34,566 nucleotides of DNA from an uncultured Mycoplasmatota bacterium (GTDB lineage Bacteria; Bacillota_I; Bacilli_A; RF39; UBA660). Shown piece after piece: positions 20,913-29,226 of the stretch (position 1 is the first letter of the stretch; each line of letters begins with the position of its first letter). The stretch covers positions 1-34,566 of the forward strand of contig CAOKAG010000011.1 in assembly GCA_948466395.1 (NCBI GenBank), read 5' to 3'. A program made the position numbers and the translations under genes. Below the pieces are notes generated by a model. It saw nothing but the letters and a program-made list of their open reading frames with translations, searched no databases and was not told the origin of the DNA.

Positions 20913-22169
20913 TTAAATAGTTTTTTTCGTTCTTTTTTTCTTTTCAGTTTGTAAAAAGTCTTTTTCTTCTACACCAAACAATTCTAAAACTTTGTTACAA
21001 TAAGCAATAGGGTATCCTTTTAAATTTTCTAAAATAAATGAATATGCCATGTGTGTTTTATCATTTTCTTTTAAGTAGCACCCACTTAATCTAATAAGTT
21101 TTTCTATTATATTAGTGCTTATCTTAAAATATATACCAAATGCTATTAGCGAAACTAAACTTGGTGATGCTTTACTAGATTTATATGATGAAAAACTGCT
21201 TTTATCTAATTTTGTTGCCCTACAAAACATTGTTTCAGTTATTCCTCTATCTTCACAAATTTTTTTAAAAAATTTACCAAAAGTAGGATACATTGTACTT
21301 TCGCTATAATCACGAAAGAATTTAGTTGAAAGTTCTTTAAAATCTTTTTCTTGTAAATCTTCATAATTTTCATATTCAGATATTTTTTCGCCTTTTACTG
21401 ATACATCAATGTTTTTCTTACATTCTTCAATAATCTCTTTTAATAAATTTATCGTTATTCCATTTTCTATATTATAATATTCTTCTGACTGACGAAATGA
21501 AATATCCTTTAATTCAATATCATTTTCTATTGTATGAATTCTTTGTCTAGTAGAGTTAAGCATTTTGGCTGTGGTAGTGATATTATATTTTTTTCTTAAG
21601 AGATAAACTCTTTTTTCGCCTTTAGTTAAAGTTCTAAAAAATGCTTTATCTATTCTCTCTCTAATTTTCAATTCTTCTTTTGCTATTAACTGTTCTTCGG
21701 GGTTCATGGAATTATCTGCTATAAAATCTGCCATAATAGATTTACTTTCACTATCAATAGAATTTTCCAATGAAACTGTTGGTTGAATAAGTTTTTTAAT
21801 TTCACTCAATTTTTCTAATGGTATTTGCAATTTATCGGCAAGTTCATTATCTGTTGGCTTTCGATTTAATTCTTGGGTTAATTCATTTTCGGCTCGTTTC
21901 ATTTCAATTATTTGATTATTTCTATATCTTGAAAAACCTAATAATTGTGCTATACCTTTTTGAACATTGTATTTTATCCATGGTGTAGCATAAGTTGAAA
22001 ATTTAACTCCTTTGTTATTATCAAATTTTTGTTTTGCTTCTAAAACTCCTATATATCCATATTGCTCTAAATCTTCTATATCTTCTGCTGATAATCCTTT
22101 TGGCGAATTTTTTTTAATAATACTTAATACCAAGCCTCTATTTTCTTCTATTAATTTATTGTCCTCCAT
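20913..22169 (-). CDS. sigma-70 family RNA polymerase sigma factor with C-terminal XRE-like domain
   Basis: Region 2 DLEQYGYIGVLEAKQKFDNNKGVKFSTYATPWIKYNVQKGIA; region 3 RKPTDNELADKLQIP; region 4-like LTKGEKRVYLLRKKYNITTTAKMLNSTRQRIHTIE; then DRGITETMFCRATKLDKSSFSSYKSSKASPSLVSLIAFGIYFKI. Confidence 0.88.
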   Translation of the reverse strand: MEDNKLIEENRGLVLSIIKKNSPKGLSAEDIEDLEQYGYIGVLEAKQKFDNNKGVKFSTYATPWIKYNVQKGIAQLLGFSRYRNNQIIEMKRAENELTQELNRKPTDNELADKLQIPLEKLSEIKKLIQPTVSLENSIDSESKSIMADFIADNSMNPEEQLIAKEELKIRERIDKAFFRTLTKGEKRVYLLRKKYNITTTAKMLNSTRQRIHTIENDIELKDISFRQSEEYYNIENGITINLLKEIIEECKKNIDVSVKGEKISEYENYEDLQEKDFKELSTKFFRDYSESTMYPTFGKFFKKICEDRGITETMFCRATKLDKSSFSSYKSSKASPSLVSLIAFGIYFKISTNIIEKLIRLSGCYLKENDKTHMAYSFILENLKGYPIAYCNKVLELFGVEEKDFLQTEKKKRTKKTI

Positions 22170-22241
22170 ATAGATACCTCCTCGTATTTAATCATAATAA
22201 AATTATACCATTTTTAGCCCATGTAATATATAGCAAAGCAA

Positions 22242-22284
22242 AAAATAATTTTGGATCATAATTTATTTATACCAAAATTATTTT
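22242..22284 (-). terminator. Rho-independent terminator downstream of the sortase operon
   Basis: AAAATAATTTTGG/CCAAAATTATTTT 13-bp perfect inverted repeat followed by T run on minus strand. Confidence 0.75.
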
Positions 22285-22285
22285 G

Positions 22286-22495
22286 TTAATCATTTAAAAA
22301 ATCATAAAATTCACTTAAAAATATTGAATAGAAAAACCAACCGCCTAATATTATACATAGCCATAAAGGTTTATCACAACTCATATAAGTATAACTTGGT
22401 ATTATAATATTTGGGTCTTTGGGAATTGTAAAGGCTAGTAACACAATAATTATATAACCTAATATTGCCATAATTTTAAATAAATTTTTCTTCAT
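22286..22495 (-). CDS. small membrane protein
   Basis: 69 aa with two hydrophobic segments; RBS AGGAGTG region upstream. Confidence 0.65.
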   Translation of the reverse strand: MKKNLFKIMAILGYIIIVLLAFTIPKDPNIIIPSYTYMSCDKPLWLCIILGGWFFYSIFLSEFYDFLND

Positions 22496-22586
22496 ATAAA
22501 CACTCCTTTTTATCCATTATAAAAGTAGTATCTAAAATCTTTCAAAACTTTATAAATACTACTTCTTATTTTAATTACTTTATAGA

Positions 22587-23336
22587 TTATTCTAAATTTT
22601 CAACTCTTTTTGCGTGTACAACTTTTCTTTTAGATGTTCCACCCGTACCCGAACAAGTAGAGAGTGTAAGTATATTATCACTTGTAGATACTTCTACATC
22701 AAACTTTTTATAACTTCTTCTTGTAATGGTATCAATAAATTTATTGAAATCACTATCACTATTAAATGAAGTAGTTATATAATATTCTTCTTTTTCAATA
22801 ATATAATAACTAAATATTTGATAGGTTAAAAGTTCATTGTCTTTATTGTATATTTGAATATAGTTATTTTCTTTCGTATCAAAGAAATCCTTTTTAAATA
22901 AATCTTGTAGTGAGCCAAACATTGTGTCATCTAGCATAGCATGACCGAATAATACAACATTTCTATCATTAAAAGATGTATTTCGATAGTCCATAAATAT
23001 TGCTCCTGCTTGATTACTTTTCTTTTCAAAGGAGCGTTTTAAATAGTAGGAATTATCACTTGTATGTACAATAGGGTTGTTTACTTTGTCTTGATTAAAT
23101 CTTACCCACCCAATAGTATCATTATTGATAGATAATAGTTTATCAAAGTCAATTTTAAATACTTCTTTTTCTTCTTCTATTTCTATATTGATAACATCTT
23201 TTATCAATTCTTTGGTTTCTTTTTTATTGTTGCGTGAATCGAATAGGAATAATACAATTTTAGTAGTAGAGAATAGGAACACTACTATAAATAAAACTAG
23301 TAGAATGTTTTTTACTTTAAATTTTCTTTTTTTCAT
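22587..23336 (-). CDS. srtB: class B sortase
   Basis: N-terminal TM; YYLKRSFEKKSNQAGAIFMDYRN, VVLFGHAMLDDTMFGSL, catalytic TLSTCSGTGGTSKRKVVHAKRV. Confidence 0.93.
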   Translation of the reverse strand: MKKRKFKVKNILLVLFIVVFLFSTTKIVLFLFDSRNNKKETKELIKDVINIEIEEEKEVFKIDFDKLLSINNDTIGWVRFNQDKVNNPIVHTSDNSYYLKRSFEKKSNQAGAIFMDYRNTSFNDRNVVLFGHAMLDDTMFGSLQDLFKKDFFDTKENNYIQIYNKDNELLTYQIFSYYIIEKEEYYITTSFNSDSDFNKFIDTITRRSYKKFDVEVSTSDNILTLSTCSGTGGTSKRKVVHAKRVENLE

Positions 23337-23361
23337 TACCTTAAATAGAAAGAAATAGCAA

Positions 23362-24582
23362 CTAGGCTATTTCCTTTTTCTTCTTACTAACTAGAATATA
23401 AGTAATTCCTACTAAAGAGCCAAGAGCCAATATAGAGTATAGTACAACATCTATTGAAGAAGTTTGAGCATTGTTAGGTGCTTTATTTACATTTTCAGTA
23501 GTAGTATTATTTTCAGTTAAAGCAATCATGAATGGTGAAAACTCATTTACTGTTATTTCTGCTTTTCCATCTGCTACTGTTGTTTTAAAGATTTCATAAG
23601 TATTGTCTTTCTTTTTATGTAGTATTTGTACTTCTTTACCACTGTAATTACTTCCTAGATTAAATGATACTTTCATATTGTCATAAGTTGTTCCATAAGC
23701 CGTTAACTCATAACAACCTAGAATATTTGTAAAGCCTTTACTTTCTAATTCTTTTGCCATTGCTTTGTAAATTTCGTCATCTTGTTCTAATCTTGCCATA
23801 TTTACTGGTGTTCCATTTTCTAATGTTGTTCCATATGCTCCCATATTTTGAACATCTTTTTTTACAAAATATAATATATCATTCTTATAAAAATATAAAT
23901 CGTGTGTTTCTCCCCAAGGAGTTCCACCACCTTGACCACCAAAACTATTTGATTTTTTAATAGTAATAGAGCTATCATTTAATAATTTAGCAAAATCAAA
24001 AGTATCTCTAGTCCATTTACTAGCATTTTCTTCGTCGCCTAAATTATAAATTGTAAATACTGCGTTCATACCCTCGTAATCTGCAAACTTAATACTATCT
24101 ACTTTATTCTTAACATATGTTGCGTCTTGTTCACTATATCCACTTTCTTTTGTATATTTAATAGTGAAATCTTTATGTATTTCTTTACCAATAATTTCAA
24201 TAAAACTTTCTTCCCAATTAGTCGCCATAACTGAAATTGAAAATTCAGAAACATTGATTGTATAACCATTTGCACTAAAAATAGATACTATTTTGTCCTT
24301 TATTGCCACTTCAGAAGGATTTTCTTTATCTGCGTCATTGTAAGTATTAGCAAAATAATTAGCCATATCAGTTTTTGTTGTACTTATTTCTATTTCGTTT
24401 GGAATAATAGTGTTTAATTCCTCTTGTGTTAAATCACTTACAGTTTTTGTAGTATCTTGTGCTACTGTGATATTTTGATTTTCACTTGGTGTTGGTGTTA
24501 ATTCTTCTGCATTAACTGTCATAGTAAAAAACATACTAGATACTGCTAATGCCGATAATAAAATTTTACTTGTCTTTCTCAT
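23362..24582 (-). CDS. secreted, probably sortase-anchored surface protein
   Basis: Signal peptide MRKTSKILLSALAVSSMFFTMTVNA; C-terminal NAQTS + hydrophobic span + SKKKKEIA tail. Start at 24582 with AAAGGAAAGG RBS. Confidence 0.88.
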   Translation of the reverse strand: MRKTSKILLSALAVSSMFFTMTVNAEELTPTPSENQNITVAQDTTKTVSDLTQEELNTIIPNEIEISTTKTDMANYFANTYNDADKENPSEVAIKDKIVSIFSANGYTINVSEFSISVMATNWEESFIEIIGKEIHKDFTIKYTKESGYSEQDATYVKNKVDSIKFADYEGMNAVFTIYNLGDEENASKWTRDTFDFAKLLNDSSITIKKSNSFGGQGGGTPWGETHDLYFYKNDILYFVKKDVQNMGAYGTTLENGTPVNMARLEQDDEIYKAMAKELESKGFTNILGCYELTAYGTTYDNMKVSFNLGSNYSGKEVQILHKKKDNTYEIFKTTVADGKAEITVNEFSPFMIALTENNTTTENVNKAPNNAQTSSIDVVLYSILALGSLVGITYILVSKKKKEIA

Positions 24583-24663
24583 TTTATACCTTTCCTTTCT
24601 TACATCTAAAATTTTATTGAATATATAATAAATATTCATAAAGAATATTATTACCATAAATAC

Positions 24664-24812
24664 GGAACACTAAACTACGGCGTTCCATTACTGCTATTGT
24701 TGGCTTAACTGCATACTGCGACCAACAATTACAACATCAGTTATAAGCACTTATAACCGACAATATAAGTTTACTACTTTGTTTAAATAAAGTCAATTAC
24801 ATTTTTGTAATT
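24664..24812. repeat. cluster of four inverted repeats in a divergent intergenic region
   Basis: GGAAC..GTTCC (24664-24686); ATTGTTGG..CCAACAAT (24696-24729); GTTATAAG-CA-CTTATAAC (24740-24757); AATTACA-TTTT-TGTAATT (24795-24812). Confidence 0.7.
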
Positions 24813-24900
24813 ACTTATAGAATTAGTTCATAATTCGCACATTGAGCATATGAATAAAGTAGTTAAAGCATTACAATATATAAAGAAAGGGCGTGATGTA

Positions 24901-25107
24901 ATGAAAGATTTTGTACCTTATAAGAAGCCTACATCGGTTGAAAAAGTTGTTGCTACTATTCGTGTTGATTTAAAAACACTTGAAGAAATAGACACACTAG
25001 CAAGTAAAATTGATATAAGTAGAAATGAACTTATTAACCAATGTATAGAGTATGCCCTAGAAAATCTAAAAAATAAGGGAGATATGGACAAAAAAGAAAA
25101 CGATTAG
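24901..25107 (+). CDS. ribbon-helix-helix DNA-binding protein
   Basis: KVVATIRVDLKTLEEIDTLASKIDISRNELINQCIEYALENL; ATG at 24901 with GAAAGGGCG upstream. Confidence 0.85.
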   Translation: MKDFVPYKKPTSVEKVVATIRVDLKTLEEIDTLASKIDISRNELINQCIEYALENLKNKGDMDKKEND

Positions 25108-25128
25108 TATTGTGCTAACCGTTTTTTA
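25099..25128 (+). terminator. Rho-independent terminator of the RHH gene
   Basis: AACGATTAG..CTAACCGTT with T6 tail. Confidence 0.65.
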
Positions 25129-25131
25129 TTC

Positions 25132-25557
25132 TTAAGATGTTCTTATTAGATTACCATCAACAGAATTTACTTTTGCAAAACATAACTCAGGATAATTAGG
25201 GCTACTAAGTTCATAAGTGCGTATATACACTTCATTATTTTCTGATAATCTTTCAATTTCCCAATCTTCTTGATATTGTCCGACATAAAATATATTTAAT
25301 AGTTCTAAATTATAACCCTCAATGTTAATATCAACAATAAAATAATAATAAACTACTGAATTATATTCGTTTTGACATTCTGCTATAATATTAGAAATCA
25401 ATTTGTTCCTATCTTGTATTTTACTATCTTCTACATAATCAAGCCCATAAATTTTTCCATTTTTAAAAAAGTCTAGCATATTTGAATTAAGATTAAATTT
25501 TTTAGTTAATTCTTGTATTCTCAAAATTGCTTCGTTTCTTTGTTCTTCTTTTGTCAT
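25132..25557 (-). CDS. hypothetical protein
   Basis: ORF with start MTKEEQRNEAILRIQELTKKF; TGAGGTGCAATG context. Confidence 0.7.
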   Translation of the reverse strand: MTKEEQRNEAILRIQELTKKFNLNSNMLDFFKNGKIYGLDYVEDSKIQDRNKLISNIIAECQNEYNSVVYYYFIVDINIEGYNLELLNIFYVGQYQEDWEIERLSENNEVYIRTYELSSPNYPELCFAKVNSVDGNLIRTS

Positions 25558-25663
25558 ACATTGCACCTCACTAATAAATATTATATCATTATTAGGAAAA
25601 TAAAAAAACGACATCTTATCGTTTCTTTAAATTTAACATATCAAGACTCTTTATTAAAACTCT

Positions 25664-25691
25664 TTCAAAAGTAGTAAATTAGTAGTAAAAT
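25664..25691. repeat. right integrase arm-type (DR-2-like) repeats
   Basis: TCAAAAGTAGTAAATTAGTAGTAAAAT, near copy of 16216-16242. Confidence 0.65.
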
Positions 25692-25757
25692 CACTTTAAC
25701 TTCTTGTATTTGTGCCTTAAAATAAAGGCTTTTAATTAAAAACTAAACTTTTTTTTA

Positions 25758-26348
25758 AAAAGTACCAATTAAAATCGTAGCACATAAAAAAATAAAAACA
25801 AAAGTGGCGATAATAAAACTTCCTATTAACCATTGACCTTTATTAACGTAATGGATAGTAAATAATAATAAATAAACAAGTCCTGTAACGATAAAAGAGA
25901 TTTTTATAAGCCTAAATTTATTATTTTTAAGATAGAAAGGAACACTTGTAATCGAAAAGGAAATAAAAATACCAATTAAAACGATAAAAAACCAAGAGAG
26001 TTCTTTTTCTAAAACTAAATTACAAATAAAGCATACCACAATGCCAATTAAATAACTCAAATTTAAAAGAATAAATAACCACTTTTTAAAAGTTCTATAT
26101 TTTTGAATTTCTCTTTTCTCTTTATTTATTGTCTCATCATCACAAGCGGTAAAAAACTCATGTTCTGATATATTTAATTCTTTGCAAAGACGAGTAATCA
26201 TACTAATATCAGGATACGTTATGCCTCGCTCCCATTTTGATATAGTTGTGGGAATAACATATAATTTATGAGCTAATTCCTCCTGTGTTAAATTCATTTT
26301 CTTTCTTTTTTCAGCAATATATTCCCCAAATCTTTTTTTATCTTGCAT
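25758..26348 (-). pseudogene. XRE-family regulator with TM domain, N-terminal part, interrupted by the element
   Basis: HTH MQDKKRFGEYIAEKRKKMNLTQEELAHKLYVIPTTISKWERGITYPD followed by TM segments; frame continues into 16085-15886 when the element is removed. Confidence 0.75.
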
Positions 26349-26518
26349 AAAGCTTCTCTCCTTTCAAAAACTATTTTATTATTTTCATTTATATATCGCA
26401 ATGGCTTATTAAGCCATCCGTTTTAAAATAAAAAAGAAAAGATAATCTAACCTCATTCTTTTTAAAAATCTCTATCTTAAAACCTAAATAATCTTTATTT
26501 TTAAAAAAAATTTCTCTT

Positions 26519-27208
26519 TTAATAATAAGGTACAATACTTATAGCCACTAGATCGTTTATCTCTTCTATTTTTATTTCTAGTCTATTTGTCTTTGATTTA
26601 ATAGAGTTAGTTTCATAGAGCCAATCACTTTTAGAAAACCCTAAATAACTTACATAGTCTTTCATAACCTCTCCTTGAAAATTAACATATTCTTTTGGAA
26701 TTTTTAAGGCAATAATTTTCCCTGTCTTTTGTTCTACTTCAAAAGACATAAAAGCGATACTAAAATCATTTGTAGGAAGAAAAATTCTAATTTTTGAATA
26801 ACTCATATTTTCGCCTTGATATTTATTAATTCTTGCAACCATGGTCTTATTTTTCTCCATATAGGTAAAAAAATGAGCTTGAATCATTCCAATTTTTTCT
26901 AACTCTTGCAATTTTACTAGTTCTTCATTCTCCTTCCTTTTTTCATTTTCTTCATAATAAAGTGTTGAAAACTCATAAACATCATTTATCGAAATACTAT
27001 ACTTTTCCCCATTATATTTAGAATAAATTGTTCTGATCAGAGCATCTTGATCATTTGAATAACTGGCTTTTAGAATAGTGGCATTTGATTGATAATTTTT
27101 ATCTATATGGTGATTTTCTAATAAAAATAAAGCTATTTTAGGTATTATTAATGAAAGGGCAAGTATTAAAAAAAATAACCCTATTATAAATCTATTTTTC
27201 ATTGTCAA
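26519..27208 (-). CDS. membrane-anchored hypothetical protein
   Basis: N-terminal TM then extracytoplasmic domain; overlaps the histidine kinase gene. Confidence 0.65.
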   Translation of the reverse strand: MTMKNRFIIGLFFLILALSLIIPKIALFLLENHHIDKNYQSNATILKASYSNDQDALIRTIYSKYNGEKYSISINDVYEFSTLYYEENEKRKENEELVKLQELEKIGMIQAHFFTYMEKNKTMVARINKYQGENMSYSKIRIFLPTNDFSIAFMSFEVEQKTGKIIALKIPKEYVNFQGEVMKDYVSYLGFSKSDWLYETNSIKSKTNRLEIKIEEINDLVAISIVPYY

Positions 27209-28589
27209 CCTCCAATTCTAAACTAACCATAGTTCCTTTCCCTAACTGGCTTACAAAATTTAAACTGGTATGATGCAAATTAGCAATCTTTTCACAAAGA
27301 GCAAGTCCAATTCCATACCCCCCCTTACTTTTACTCCTAGATGGATCGATCATGTAAAAACTTTCTGTAATTCTCTCTAACTCTTTTTCTTCAATTCCTT
27401 CTCCATTATCAATCATAAACACTTGATATTTATTTTTAACCTCTTTACCAACTATTTTTATCTCAGACTTTTTATCGCTTGCCTTTATGGCATTTTCTAA
27501 TAAATTGATAAAACAAACATTTAATAACACTTCATCTCCTAGAACTTTTTTGGCTTCTATATCTAATGTTAAATTAATAGGGCCGAATCTTAATAAGGCT
27601 AAATTTTTAAATGAGTTAAAGAAAATTTTAGTCTCTATTGCTTTTAATTCAATCTTCCCACTCGATAACTTAAATAAATCTAACATTTTATGAGATAAAA
27701 CTTCTAATCTCTTCGATTCACTATAAATATAATCAAGAGCCTTTTCTTTATCTTTTTCTTTATACTTCTTTGATTTAAGAACTTTGGTATAACCCATAAT
27801 TGAAGTCATCGGTGTTTTAAGTTCATGAGTAAAATTGGAGACGAAATCATCTCTTCTACGCACAGATAATTCTAATTCAGTTATTTTATTTTTAATGGAA
27901 TCGACCATGATATTAAAAGACTCCGCCAGACTGCCTATTTCGTCATTAGAATACTCACCTATTTCGACATCTAAATTACCATCTGCAACCATTCTAGTAG
28001 TTTCCTCTAATTTATGTAAAGGTTTTGTTAAAATTCTTGTAAACAAAGCAGTAATACATCCGCACAATATTAAAAGTAGAACATCAATGATATAAAATAC
28101 TTGAAGATTTTGATTTCTTACTTTAAATACTCCTGATATATCAAAAACACTTACAACTAAAACATGTTGATTATTAATTGTTGTAGTAGAAGCCATAATA
28201 GAATATTTTTTAGAATCAAATTCATAAGGAATACGATTCGCATTTAACAGATCCTGATCCACCTCAAATGGGACGTTGTTCCAAACTTTTTCACCCTCCA
28301 CATAGATGATTAATTTTCGTGAATTTTCTAAGTAAGAAGTTAAAGTGTATAAATAACTTTCTAAATTCTTAATATCAATGTTTCCATTATCATTTATATT
28401 ATCGTTAATATTACTTTCTATGCTATATTTTTCTAAGTAATGTTCTTCCGTGTTTTGTTTCATTTGTAAATTATAAGAATTCTTGAAATTAGAATGAATA
28501 AGAAAAATGCCTGAAAGAGTAAACATCAAAGCAACAATCATCATTGTCCCAATCAAAATTTTAAGCGAAAATTTCATGTTACACCTCAA
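27192..28589 (-). CDS. sensor histidine kinase
   Basis: Two TMs, HAMP, FTHELKTPMTSIMGYTKVL H-box, DNGEGI, GYGIGLALCEKI. Confidence 0.95.
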   Translation of the reverse strand: MRCNMKFSLKILIGTMMIVALMFTLSGIFLIHSNFKNSYNLQMKQNTEEHYLEKYSIESNINDNINDNGNIDIKNLESYLYTLTSYLENSRKLIIYVEGEKVWNNVPFEVDQDLLNANRIPYEFDSKKYSIMASTTTINNQHVLVVSVFDISGVFKVRNQNLQVFYIIDVLLLILCGCITALFTRILTKPLHKLEETTRMVADGNLDVEIGEYSNDEIGSLAESFNIMVDSIKNKITELELSVRRRDDFVSNFTHELKTPMTSIMGYTKVLKSKKYKEKDKEKALDYIYSESKRLEVLSHKMLDLFKLSSGKIELKAIETKIFFNSFKNLALLRFGPINLTLDIEAKKVLGDEVLLNVCFINLLENAIKASDKKSEIKIVGKEVKNKYQVFMIDNGEGIEEKELERITESFYMIDPSRSKSKGGYGIGLALCEKIANLHHTSLNFVSQLGKGTMVSLELEVDNEK

Positions 28590-29220
28590 AAAGGTAGCCT
28601 ATTTTATAAATGGTTTTAATGACATCCTCTAAGCCTAATTTCTGACGAAGTCTTCCAATATGTAAATCTACTGTTCTAGTTTCATCAAAATCCGCATCCC
28701 AAACATGGAATAAAATCTGTTCTCTTGTTAAAATGGTTCCCCCATTCTCTTCTAAATAAATAAGTAAATCGTATTCTTTAGGAGTTAACTTTATTTCTTT
28801 ATCTTGAACAAAAACTTGTCTTGTTTTAGTATTTATTTTAATATTAGGTAGATTTATAACCGCTTTATATCTTCTAAGTACAGAATTGACTCTTGCTACT
28901 AATTCTTCCATTTCAAAAGGCTTTACAATATAATCATCTGCTCCCATATTCAATCCTTTTACTTTATCTTTTACCTCTCCTTTAGCGGTTATGAAAATAA
29001 CAGGAAAACTTTCTCTTCTAGCATATTCTAAAAGTTCATATCCATCATAGTTTGGAAGCATAATATCAAGTAAAATCAAATCATAATGATGATCCATAAT
29101 ACAATCGGCTCCAACTCCACCATCAAGAGCAAAATCGATTTCATATCCATTTGCTTTAAGTCCCATCGCGATTAAATCAGCGATTGATTTTTCATCTTCA
29201 ACAATTAATATTTTACTCAT
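28579..29220 (-). CDS. OmpR-family response regulator
   Basis: Receiver domain ILIVEDEKSIAD...LILLDIMLP...FITAKGEVKDK; winged helix LTPKEYDLLIYL...TVDLHIGRLRQKLG. Confidence 0.95.
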   Translation of the reverse strand: MSKILIVEDEKSIADLIAMGLKANGYEIDFALDGGVGADCIMDHHYDLILLDIMLPNYDGYELLEYARRESFPVIFITAKGEVKDKVKGLNMGADDYIVKPFEMEELVARVNSVLRRYKAVINLPNIKINTKTRQVFVQDKEIKLTPKEYDLLIYLEENGGTILTREQILFHVWDADFDETRTVDLHIGRLRQKLGLEDVIKTIYKIGYLFEV

Positions 29221-29226
29221 GAATAC

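Larger units (their letters stand above)
16086..25757. mobile_element. ~9.67 kb Tn916-Int-type integrative element with a CRESS-like Rep
   Basis: Int/Xis at one end, AAAAGT shared at both junctions (16080-16085 and 25758-25763), related integrase arm-type repeats near both ends, interrupted host ORF restored across the junctions. Confidence 0.8.

Noticed and set aside
24646-24654. TATTATTAC matching the NANTATTAC consensus
   Set aside because: Not displayed in a loop (overlaps the arm of AATATTC/GAATATT) and such matches are expected many times by chance in AT-rich DNA; the 20308 site has stem, loop and iterons.
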